Assembly: GCF_949987535.1 (NCBI RefSeq)
Contig: NC_080070.1
Coordinates: forward strand, 13,459,770 to 13,523,769
Reading direction: 5' to 3'
From: Balaenoptera acutorostrata
Taxonomy: Eukaryota > Chordata > Mammalia > Artiodactyla > Balaenopteridae
Length of the DNA: 64,000 nucleotides
This document shows, one piece after another, positions 35,600-45,774 of this stretch (positions are counted from its first letter, which is position 1; every line of letters starts with the position of its first letter). A program made the translations under genes and the position numbers. The notes beneath the pieces were generated by a model. It was not told where the DNA came from. It saw nothing but the letters and a program-made list of their open reading frames with translations, and ran no database searches.

Positions 35600-36950
35600 T
35601 ATCCGGTGGGCACTGGCCTCCTTTCTTTCATTCATTCATTCCACACACATCATTTCATGCGTAACTATGGGTCAGGCATTGTGCTGGGCTCTGAGGCTGC
35701 AAAATTAAAGACAGACATTATCTCTGTTCTCTTGGAACTTAAAGTGTTTAGCAGAGGGGACTGACAAAAACAAGCAGTCAGACTCACAAAATAATTGAAA
35801 ATTAGAATAAAAATGCAGTGAAGGGAAACAAGAGCCAACGCAAAGCAAGGGCTTGCGGTTAAGGCTAAGAGGAAAGGACTTACTTTTTGTTCATTTGTTT
35901 TTTATTTTTCAAAAATTTTATTTTGAAATATTTTTAGGCAGAAGAGTTGAGTTCTTATATATACCAAGCTTCCCCTAGTGTTCTTTATAATAGTTTTATG
36001 GAAGTATAATTGATCTATAAAGAGGTGCACACATTTAACAATTTGAGGGTTTGGACATCTGCAAACACCTGTGATATCATCACCCCAATTAATAACAGAC
36101 ATACCCACCACCTTCCAGAATTTCCCTGTGTCCCTTTTGTGTGTGTGGTAAGAACACTTACTGTGAGATCTACCCTCTTAACAAATTTATTTTGAAGTGC
36201 ACAATCCTGGATTGTTAACTACAGGCACTTTGTCCTAGAGCAGATCTCTAGAATTTATTCATCTAGCAAAACTGAAACTTTGTACCCATTGAATAATAAC
36301 TCCTCATTTCCCTCACCCTCCAGGTCCTGGCAACCACTATTGTATCACCTGTTTCTATGAGTTTGATTATTTTCAATAAGTGGAATCATGCAGCATTTGT
36401 CCTGTGACTGGCTTATTCATTTACCAAAATATCTTCCAGGCCCATCCATGTTATTGCAAGTGGCAGGATTTCTTTCTTTTTTAAGACTGAATAATATTCC
36501 TTAGTATACACATATCACATTTTCTTTATCCATTCATACATTGATGGACATTTTGAGTTGTTTCCACATCGTGTCTATTGTGAATAGTGCTGCAATGTAC
36601 ATAGGAGTGTAGATACTAAAACTTAGGGGATGCAGCAAAAACAGTGCTAAGATTACTTTTGATTAGATGGTCAGGGAAGGCCTTTATGAAGAGGTGTCAT
36701 GTAAACCAAGACCTGAAGGGTGATTGGGAGTAAGGGAAAGAGGTGGAGATTGTCCTCAGCAGGGGAACCTCATGGGACGCTGTAAAGACAGGGACACCTG
36801 GGCATTGCTGGAGGAACTGGAATTAGACCAGCATGGCTTCAGATTAGTGTGTAAGTTAGGCAGATGGGGATCAACAGAGAAGTCAGATGAACTAGGGCTT
36901 CAGAGGCCATGGAAGGTGTTTGGATATTATTCTTAGTTCTACAGCAGGCC
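35600..36950 (-). repeat. Ancient dispersed repeat, split by an L1
   Basis: 'gtcaggcattgtgctgggct' and 'ctgttctcttggaacttaaa' (to 35,889) continue after the L1 with 'ggtcagggaaggcctttatg' and 'caagacctgaagggtgattg'. Same family as 5,290 and 9,095. Confidence 0.6.
35890..36652 (-). mobile_element. Old L1 insertion, 5' part inverted
   Basis: Complement of an L1 3' end and ORF2 end ('gaagtataattgatctataa', 'ggaatcatgcagcatttgtc', 'ttatccattcatacattgat'), then at about 36,615 a plus-oriented ORF2 piece (ggggatgcagcaaaaacagt). This is a 5' inversion. ttactttttg (35,880) and ttacttttg (36,653) are the probable TSD. Confidence 0.75.
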
Positions 36951-37204
36951 ATTGAATGGGTTTAAGCTTGAGAGTGGTGTGATCAGATGTACATTTTAAT
37001 TTCAATAGGCCTGCCCGGTACAGACCAGATGGGAGGGCACCAGAGAGGAGGGAATGGACCCCTAGGTAGATTATTGTGCTGATCCAGGTGAGAGATGATG
37101 GGGGCCAGGTGAAAGAATACAGGATGCATTCCTAAAACAGGACCCAGGTTTTAAGTTTTTTTGTGCTTTGTTTATCCATTTAGGAGGAAAAACACAATAT
37201 ACAA

Positions 37205-37400
37205 TAAAACAAAGCAGTGAAGAGGCAGGCTCTGTAATCATGTCCTGACACCTACTTCCTGCGTGACCTTGGTAAGTTGCCCAAACTCACGTATGGAAGA
37301 TGAGAGTTCTTATAAAGACTGAATAAGATAATTAATGTAAAGTGATAAGTATGATGCCAGGTACACAAAATGCTCAAAAATTGGAAGCTAATGTTAGTCG
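37205..37400 (+). repeat. MIR SINE
   Basis: 'cctacttcctgcgtgacctt', 'ggtaagttgcccaaactcac' and 'gatgccaggtacacaaaatg' follow the MIR order. Confidence 0.7.
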
Positions 37401-37633
37401 TCATTGAAAACTCCAAACCAAGCAGCCTAATTTCTGGTCAAGTAAAATTATCATGGGGGCGAGAATAGGGAGTGCTTTCCTTCAACTCAAACTATGAATC
37501 TGTAACAAAATAGGAAGAAGATTTGCACTTATGGCAAGAGGGAACTGATAATGCAGGATGTTTAAGGGTTTGGAGATACAAGCTACATGGCAGAAAGAAA
37601 GTACATAATGGTCATTAAGAATATGAGTTTTGG

Positions 37634-38374
37634 CCGAGTAATGTTCCAATGCATGTGTATATCACATCTTCTTTATTTCTCAGCCATAAAAAAGAATGGA
37701 ATAATGCCATTTGCATCAACATGGGTGGACATAGAGATTATCATATTAAGTGAAGTAAGTCAAACAGAGAAAGACAAATTATCATATGTATCATATGGTA
37801 TCACTTATACGTGGAATCTAAAAAAAATGATATAAATGAACTTATTTACAAAACAGAAATAGACTCACAGACATAGAAAACAAATTAATGGTTACCAAAG
37901 GGGATAGTGGCGGGGGGGGGGGGCAGGGATAAATTAGGAGTTTGGGATTAACAGATACACACTACTATATATAAAATAGATAACCAACAACAACCTACCA
38001 TATAGCACAGGGAACTATATTCAATGTCTTGTAATAACCTATAATGGAAAAGAATCTGAAAAAGAAAGTTTACATATATATTAAAACTAAATCACTTTGC
38101 TGTACACCTAAAACTAACACAGCATTGTAAATTAACTATACTTCAATTACAAAAAAGTTAAAAAAAGAATTTAGATAGGGACCCTGCACCAGCAAGAGAG
38201 CCATCACCCAAGATAACTTTGTTTTATGCAAGGAAGACTTCTCAGATTGGCAAGGCAAATGTTCGTTTACCAAACGTTTGCTCTTCCCATCTCCCTGCGA
38301 ATTGTCTTTCTCCCCTTTGAAGTCCCAGACCACTACCACCTTCTCCTTAGCTCAGAAGACCATTAAAAAAAAAT
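37634..38374 (+). mobile_element. 5'-inverted L1 with a probable 3' transduction
   Basis: The TSD aatatgagttttgg is identical at 37,620-37,633 and 38,375-38,388. The first 43 bases are the complement of the L1 piece that directly precedes the plus-oriented part starting near 37,678 (ctcagccataaaaaagaatg), a classical twin-priming inversion. The L1 3' UTR runs to about 38,166 with a G-run (13 G) at 37,911-37,923. About 200 further bases unrelated to L1 follow and end in poly(A) just before the second TSD. That part is best explained as downstream genomic sequence carried along. Confidence 0.85.
38167..38364 (+). other. Non-L1 segment carried inside the L1 insertion
   Basis: Runs from 'agatagggaccctgcacc' to 'cttagctcagaagacc', then attaaaaaaaaa. 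It lies inside the TSD pair but matches no L1 in this window. It should be unique in, or derived from, the source locus of the L1, or be an LTR fragment. Its identity is unknown. Confidence 0.65.
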
Positions 38375-38533
38375 AATATGAGTTTTGGATCTAGATTTTG
38401 AACCCTAGCTGTGTGAACCTCGGGGATGTCACCTAACCTCTCTGAGCCCATTTTCTAATACAAAGATGGCGAATGGCCATGCTGTCTGTCTAGGGTCATG
38501 GTGAGGAATGAATACATTAAAAGGCTTGCTTGG

Positions 38534-38860
38534 GGCTTCCCTGGTGGCGCAGTGGTTGAGAATCTGCCTGCTAATGCAGGGGACACGGGTTCGAGCCCTG
38601 GTCTGGGAAGATCCCACATGCCACGGAGCAGCTGGGCCCGTGAGCCACAGCTACTGAGCCTGCGCGTCTGGAGCCTGTGCCCCGCAACGGGAGGGGCCGC
38701 GATAGTGAAAGGCCCGCGCACCGCGATGAAGAGCGGTCCCCGCACCGCGATGAAGAGTGGCCCCCACTTGCCGTAACCAGAGAAAGCCCTCGCACGAACC
38801 GAAGACCCAACACAGCCAAAAATAAATAAATAAATAAAGTAGCTATAAAATTTAAAAAAA
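38534..38860 (+). mobile_element. CHR-type SINE with internal duplication and 15-bp TSD
   Basis: Good A-box (tggcgcagtggttgag) and B-box (ggttcgagccc). The TSD aaaaggcttgcttgg is identical at 38,519-38,533 and 38,861-38,875. Compared with the copies at 5,604 and 52,425, this one repeats a ~25-bp unit (ccgcaccgcgatgaagag at about 38,715 and 38,738). Confidence 0.97.
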
Positions 38861-39064
38861 AAAAGGCTTGCTTGGCATGATGCCTAGGACCTAGCAAGGA
38901 CTTGGTCAATGGAAGCTGCTGCAGAAAGGGATGAATTTATGCTAATGTGTTGGGGGTTAGAAGATCCATCTCCAAAGAAGGTAATGCTTCTTTACAATGA
39001 CAAGGACGTCACTGGAAAATGAGAGTATATTTCCACTGTGCTTCTCTGACCCTCAGTAGGAGTA

Positions 39065-39483
39065 TTACTGTGCTAATTCCACAAATTAGGTGGTTTAAAG
39101 AACAGAAATGTATCTTCTCACAGTTCTTGAGGCTAGAAGTCTGAGATCAAGGTGTTGGCAGGGTTGGTTCCTTCTGAGGCTGAGGGAGAATCTGTTCCCG
39201 TCTCTCCCCTAGTGCTGGTGATTTGTTGGCAATCTTTGTTGTTCCTTGGCTTGTAGATGAGTGACCTTCCTTGGCTTCTGTCTTCATCTTCACATGTTCG
39301 TGTCTCTGCATCCAAATTTCCTCTTCTTATAAGGACACCAGTCAGACTGGATTAGGGGACCATCCTAATGACCTCATCTTAACTTGATCATCTGCAAAGA
39401 CTGTTTCCAAATAAGGTTCCATTCACAGGTACTGGGGTTTAGGACTTCAACATCTTTTTGGTGGGGACACAATTCAACTCACA
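39065..39483 (+). repeat. MLT1A-like solo LTR
   Basis: 'aggtggtttaaagaacagaa', 'gatcaaggtgttggcagggt', 'cttataaggacaccagtcag' and 'gacacaattcaactcaca' match an MLT1A-type LTR from start to end. Confidence 0.8.
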
Positions 39484-42100
39484 ATAGTCAGTATAACAAC
39501 ACCATATCAGATTAAGAGATTAGTCTAAGTCTCCACAGCTAGTGTGAAGATTGGGAAGGCGGGAGGGGAGCCGATTCTTCAGAGACAGCCTCTGCGAATC
39601 ATACTACCTGGGAGGCCCCTCCTCACTAAGTCAAACGTTCCCAAATAGGCAGCAGCAGTTTGCTTACAGGCAACCCAACAATCACACCCGTATCTCCTCT
39701 ATAATATCTGTAGCAGCCCCTATACAAATAAGCAAGCATCCACCCTGCTTTCTACATGCTATGTCTCAACTTTTGTTATGAGTCAGCCTTGATATTGCAC
39801 CGCTGGGCCACTGTGAATATTGTCCAGGTGTGCACTGCACAAATCTAGATGATGCCATTTACATTATAGTCTATTTTGTGCAAAAATATGCAGAAACCCT
39901 GAGACCACATCCAATTCCTACACTCTAGTTGTTCTTCTCAACTGTTTTTCCCCATCTCCAGCTATGTATTCGGGCTTAGTGATGGGACTCAACAATGTGT
40001 GTGTGTGTGTGTGTGTGCACGCACATGTGTGTACATGTTTAGAGAAGGGGAGAAGAAGGGAGAGAAGGAGAGGAAGAGGGAGAGAAGGGGAGAGACAGAA
40101 AGAGAGACTGGAGGGAGGAAGGGAAGAGAAATGAGGGATGTAACATACCACAATAAAATATTCTGTGTATAATCCTTCAAAAGGCTAATAACAAGAAAAA
40201 TAATATTCTAAGTTCTGATAGTTCTTATAAGAAAATCCATTAAATTATGGAGAACAATTCAACCAGTAGCTCAGCAATTGGCAGAACCATTGTGCTAATT
40301 ATTAAGGGATAAAAGAGGGGCAAGATGAAAAGCAGAGCTTCACTGTCGTGTACTTGAAGGCCATGTGTAAGACTTAAAACTGAGACAGATTTTCAGATCA
40401 AGTCTGGAGCTGGTGCTTGAAGTCTGGCCTCATTTCAACAGCATTTTGATGTTGAAGCAGAAGATGATGAAGGATTGAAGAATGAAGCTTCAGTGCAACG
40501 GAGAAAATGTTCCTGATTTTTATAAGCTGCTATGTCACTTGTGCTGCATAACCAGCAGGTTTACCTTGATTTTAGCAAATAACAGCTAGAAAGAAAGTAT
40601 GTCAGATGTTATTGGTGATTGTCTTCTTTGGGTGGTGGGATGTAGTAGATCTCCTCCTACTTCTTTTCTCCTCCTCCTCCTTCTTGTTGTTTGTTCATTT
40701 TGTTTTCCTTTTTTGCATTTTTCTCAATGAAAATAATTTCTTAAAGGTAAGAATCCCCTTTTTAAACTTTAAGTTCTTGGTGCAGACAAGGTGGCAATTC
40801 AAAAATTTTTCCTCTAAAATGGCTAAAAGCCATTGCATATTTTACTTTCAGAAAAGTGTTCAGTATCGGAAGAACTGGGTTATTCTAGAAGAAAATATAT
40901 ATGCCTGGATATGCAATATTCAGTAAGATGAATCCACACTTGGCCTTCAAAATAGCTAAGGACAGATTTTATTTTTACTTAGTCCTAATTTTACTGTAGA
41001 TGAAGCTCAATCCTTCAACACTTGAAAGTTATATTAAAAGGCAGACCTCTAGGGGCTAGAAACCAAATTCTCAAGCTTGGATAGCTAGAGTCCTTTCTGA
41101 AGGCCATTTTGTTTTTATGACCATTTGGTTCAGAATTAATGAGAACTACTTTGCATAGATATCATTTTATATTCTAAACAGTACCTTTTGGGGATTCTTC
41201 CACTCACCTTGTAGATATAGATTATCAAAGTCGATTTTTTTTTTTGTTCCCAAACCATTACTGTGCTAGTCTATGAACCTCAGAGATAATTATCTTTTAA
41301 GGACCACAATTTTAGAACATTTATCAAGTTATTAAAGCCACCAATTATGGTATTAAATACCCAAGGAATTTAGAGACTATTGGAGGAGTTAAGAAAACCA
41401 ACTTCAAATATTCCACTGGGGGAAAGGGGCACATGGGACAAGAAGAGCTCTGTGCCTTGGTTGAATCCTCGTGTTTTCACATCTTTTGAAATGTTTCTTT
41501 TTTCTTCTAAAAGAAGAGATAATTCTTCCTGTGAAAAAGATCCTCAGAAGGCAATTGATGACTCTATAAAATTTTAGAGAGGTCTCGATGTCCCCAAGTC
41601 TATTAAACCACTAAAATGATTTTTGACCCCCTCAAAGGACACAACAGTGGAAATATATTGTCATAGATGGAGAACCTTATGTTATAATACAGACGGTGAA
41701 GATCTTTGCTGGTCTGGGATCCACAGTGCCAGATATGTTAACTCCATTCAAAAATATCTTTGAATATCCATCTCGGGGCTGAAAAATATCTTTGAATGTC
41801 CACTTCCATTTCATTTGGTAGGTTCAACCCATACTAAGAAGCTGGGCTATGGGGAGATGAAGTGTGAATAATGATTCATCAATATCACAGCATGATGAAA
41901 ATCTTATTTTGAGTCCCACAGTTGTGTAAACAGCATGGTGGAATCAGGTTGCATTGAATATTCAACTTACAACAGATTCTGTTGCTCCTCCATTCTTCCT
42001 TCCTCTATGTGTGTTTCCTAAAATCTGATCCAGGGACTATTATACCTGTATCCCTGGAATGCAAATTGCTTTCACATCCTTATCTTCTCACCCTATTGAA
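39484..42100. other. Mostly unassigned A/T-rich sequence
   Basis: Contains a (TG)n run at 39,996-40,017 followed by a purine-rich tract to about 40,130. A frame at 40,606-40,926 starts in a pyrimidine-rich tract and is not credible as a gene. Otherwise nothing supported. Confidence 0.45.
39996..40130 (+). repeat. (TG)n microsatellite and GA-rich tract
   Basis: About 11 TG units, then a run of gagaa/gggaga units. Confidence 0.85.
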
Positions 42101-42104
42101 AACC

Positions 42105-42303
42105 ACACCCTCTGGCACTTCCTCCCCATTCTCTGATTTATTTTTCTCCAAATAACTCATCACGGTGTCAATTACTACTTATTTTATTGTCTCTCCCTGC
42201 CCACACTACAACATAAGCTCCCTGAAGGCAGAGATGTCCATCTGTTTTGTTCACCGCTCAATCCCTGTGACCCAAGACTGTGCCTGATACAAAATATGTA
42301 CTC
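42105..42303 (+). repeat. L2 LINE 3' end
   Basis: 'taagctccctgaaggcagag', 'ctgttttgttcaccgctcaa' and 'gtgcctgatacaaaatatgt' are the L2 3' end, cut off by the next L1 insertion. Confidence 0.75.
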
Positions 42304-42636
42304 AAAAAAAAAACCCCTCGTCAGTCAGGTAGGCACACGCTCAGAGAGCAGTGCAGGAGTATTGTCTCTGCACACGGCCTTCCACCACCATCTTGAGTCG
42401 CAGTGTCAGGGGCAGTGCTTCCGCACACAGCCCGGCCCGCCTAGCTGAGGTGTCAACACAGCCATTTCCCACTAGGCACTCTGATCTGAAGTGCCGGGTG
42501 TGAGGCCTCGGCATGAAGAACCCTGTGAACAAGTGAAACTAGACAAGCACAAAGGAAAAGAAAAAAAAAAAGCAAGCTTCAAACCCTCTGAAACAAATGC
42601 CTCTGCACCTTTAGCTCTTGGCGTCTTGGAGAACCT

Positions 42637-44826
42637 TCAAGATGGCAGAGGAGTAAGACGTGGAGATCACCTTCCTCCCCACAGATACAGTAGAAATACA
42701 TCTACACGTGGAACAACTTCTACAGAACACCTACTGAACGCTGGCAGAAGACCTCAGACTTCCCAAAAGGCAAGAAACTCCCCACATACCTGGGTAGGGC
42801 AAAAGAAAAAAGAAAAAACAGAGACGAAAGAATAGGCACGGGACCTGCACCAGTGGGAGGGAGCTGTGAAGGAGGAAAGGTTTCCACACACTAGGAAGGC
42901 TCTTCACGGGCGGAGACTGCGGGTGGCGGAGGGGGGAAGCTTCGGAGCCACGGAGGAGAGCGCAGCCACAGGGGTGCGGAGGGCAAAGCGGAGAGATTCC
43001 CGCACAGAGGAGCGGTGCCGAGCAGCACTCACCAGCCCCAGAGGCTTGTCTGCTCACCCGCCGGGGCGGGGGCTGGGAGCTGAGGCTCGGGCTTCGGTTG
43101 GATCGCAGGGAGAGGACTGGGGTTGGCGGCGTGAACACAGCCTGAAGGGGCTAGTGTGCCACGGCTAGCCGGGAGGAAGTCCGGGAAAAAGTCTGGACCT
43201 GCCTAAGAGGCAAGAGACCATTGTTTCAGGGTGTGCAAGGAGAGGGGATTCAGAGAACCACCTAAACGAACTCAGAGACAGGCGCGAGCTGCGGCTATCA
43301 GCGCGGACCCCAGAGACAGGCATGGGACGCTAAGGCTGCTGCTGCCGCCACCAAGAAGCCCATGTGCAAGCACAGGTCACTCTCCATACCTCCCCTCCCG
43401 GGAGCCTGTGCAGCCCACCACTGCCAGGGTCCCATGATCCAGGGACAACTTCCCTGGGAGAACGCACGGCGCACCTCAGGCTGGTGCAATGTTGTGCTGC
43501 CCTCTGCCGCTGCAGGCTCACCCGGCATTCTGTACCCCTCCCTCCCCCCGGCCTGAGTGAGCCAGAGCCCCCGAATCAGCTGCTCCTTTAATCCCGTCCT
43601 GTCTGAGTGAAGAACAGACGCCCTCAGGTGACCTACATGCAGAGGCGGGTCCAAATCCAAAGCTGAACCCCAGGAGCTGTGCGAACAAAGAAGAGAAAGG
43701 GAAATCTCTCCATGCAGCCTCAGGAGCAGCGGATTAAATGTCCACAATCAACTTGATGTACCCTGCATCTGTGGAATACCTGAATAGACAACGAATCACC
43801 CCAAAATTGAGGCAGTGGACTTTGGGAGCAACTGTAGACTTGGGGTTTGCTTTCTGCATCTAACTTGTCTCTGGTTATATGTTTATATTAGTTTAGTATT
43901 TAGAGTTTATTATCATTGGTAGATTTGTTTATTGATTTGGTTGCTCTCTTCCTTTTTTTTTCATGTATAGATATATGTCTTTTTCCTTTTTCTCTTTTTG
44001 TTATTGTGTATGTGTATGCTTCTTTGTGTGATTTTGTCTGTATAGCTTTGCTTTTACCATGTGTCCTAGGGTTCTGTCTGTCAGTTTTTTTTTTAAGTAT
44101 AGTTTTTAGCACTTGTTATCATTGGTGGATTTGTTTTCTTGGTTTGGTTACTCTCTTCTTTCTTTCTTTTTTTTTTCATTACCTTTTGATTTTTTTATGT
44201 CTAATAATTTTATTTTTTATTTTAATAACTTTATTTTATTCTTTCTTTCTTTCTTTTCTTTCCTTCCTTCCTTCCTTTCTTCCTTCCTTCCTTCCTCCCT
44301 CACTCCCTCCCTCCCTTTTCTTCTGAGCTATGTGGCTGACAGCATCTTGGTACTCCAGCTGGGTGTCAGGCCTCTGCCTCTGAGGTGGGAGAGCCAAGTT
44401 CAAAACATTGGACCACCAGAGACCTCCCGACTCCATGTAATATCAAATGGCAAAAGCTCTCCCAGAGATCTCCATCTCAACACTAAGACCCAGCTCCACC
44501 CAACGGCCAGCAAACTACAGTGCTGGACACCCTATACCAAACAACTAGCAAGACAGGAACACAACCCCACCCATTAGCAGAGAGGCTGCCTAAAATCATA
44601 ATAAGGTCACAGACACCCCAAAACACACCCCCAGATGTGGTCCTGCCCACCAGAAAGACAAGATCCAGCCTCATCCACCAGAACACAGGCACTAGTCTCC
44701 TCCACCAGGAAGCCTACACAACCCACTGAACCAACATTAGCCACTAGGGGCAGACACCAAAAACAACAGGAACTACGACCCTGCAGCCTGCGAAAAGGAG
44801 ACCCCAAACACAGTAAGTTAAGCAAA
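42637..44826 (+). promoter_or_regulatory. L1 copy 2 5' UTR with GC-rich start and T/C-rich middle
   Basis: 42,637-43,600 is GC-rich with many CpG, as expected for an L1 internal promoter. About 43,860-44,325 is T/C-rich, ending in a (TTCC)n tract, and contains a diverged duplicated ~75-bp unit (43,905 and 44,111). The last ~200 bases resemble copy 1 ('cctcatccaccag', 'gaccctgcagcctg'). Promoter function is inferred from the family. Confidence 0.65.
44222..44323 (+). repeat. Pyrimidine-rich (TTTC/TTCC)n tract
   Basis: Runs of ttctttcttt, ccttccttcc and ctccctccct units inside the L1 5' UTR. Confidence 0.85.
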
Positions 44827-45716
44827 ATGAGAAGACAGAGAAACACACAGCACATGAAGGAGCAAGGTAAAAACCCACCAGACCAAACAAATGAAGAGAA
44901 AATAGGCAGTCTACCTGAAAAAGAATTCAGAGTAATGATAGTAAAGATGATCCAAAATCTTGGAAATAGAATGGAGAAAATACAAGAAACGTTCAACAAG
45001 GACCTAGACGAACTAAAGAGCAAACAAACAATGATGAATAACACAATAAATGAAATTAAAATTCTCTAGAAGGAATCAATAGCAGAGTAACTGAGGCAGA
45101 ACGGATAAGTGACCTGGAAGATAAAATAGTGGAAATAACTACTGCAGAGCAGAATAAAGAAAAAAGAATGAAAAGAATGGAGGACAGTCTCAGAGACCTC
45201 TGAGTCAACATTAAATGCACCAACATTCGAATTATAGGGGTCCCATAAGAAGAAGAGAAAAAGAAAGGGACTGAGAAAATAATTGAAGAGATTATAGTTG
45301 AAAACTACCCTAATATGAGAAAGGAAATAGTCAGTCAAGTCCAGGAAGTGCTGAGAGTCCCATACAGGATAAATCAAAGGAGAAACATGCCAAGACACAT
45401 ATTAATCAAACTACCAAAAGTTAAATACAAAGAAAAAATATTAAAAGCAGCAAGGGAAAAGCAACAAATAACATACAAGGGAATCCGCATAAGGTTAACA
45501 GCTGATCTTTCAGCAGAAACTCTGCAAGCCAGAAGGGAGTGGCAGGACATATTTAAAGTGATGAAAGGGAAAAACCTACAACCAAGATTACCCTACCCAG
45601 CAAGGATCTCATTCAGATTCGACAGAGAAAATAAAACCTTTACAGACAAGCAAAAGCTAACAGAATTCAGCACCACCAAACCAGCTTTACAACAAATGCT
45701 AAAGGAACTTCTCTAG
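44827..45716 (+). pseudogene. L1 copy 2 ORF1, broken
   Basis: Homologous to ORF1 of copy 1 over its whole length. It opens at ATG 44,827 and stays open for 80 codons to TAG at 45,067-45,069. There a one-base loss relative to copy 1 (attctctag against actacactag) shifts the frame. Two further nonsense changes lie downstream: TGA where copy 1 has TGG (about 45,201) and TAA where copy 1 has GAA (about 45,246). The C-terminal half (45,315-45,716) is intact as sequence and keeps INQRRNMPRH and RLTADLSAETLQARREW. The N-terminal part keeps the LPEKEFRVMIVKM motif and a charged coiled-coil region. No functional RNA chaperone can be made from it. Confidence 0.9.
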
Positions 45717-45774
45717 GCAGGAAACACAAGAGAAGAAAAAGACCTATAATAACAAACTTCAAACAATTAAGAAA

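Larger units (their letters stand above)
37608..38930 (+). repeat. MIR SINE split by an L1 and by a CHR SINE
   Basis: MIR pieces lie at 37,608-37,633, 38,389-38,533 ('gaaccctagctgtgtgaacc') and 38,876-about 38,930 ('atgcctaggacctagcaag'). Removing the two insertions restores one continuous MIR. Confidence 0.75.

Noticed and set aside
38571..38610. tRNA gene (A-box and B-box present)
   Set aside because: These boxes belong to CHR SINE heads; the cloverleaf is degenerate and the SINE body and A-rich tail follow.
43916..44577. Phe/Leu-rich frames resembling membrane proteins
   Set aside because: They translate the T/C-rich tract of an L1 5' UTR.
44731..44745. CTCF-like word ccactaggggcag
   Set aside because: It lacks one G of the CTCF core and lies in an L1 5' UTR; too weak to report.
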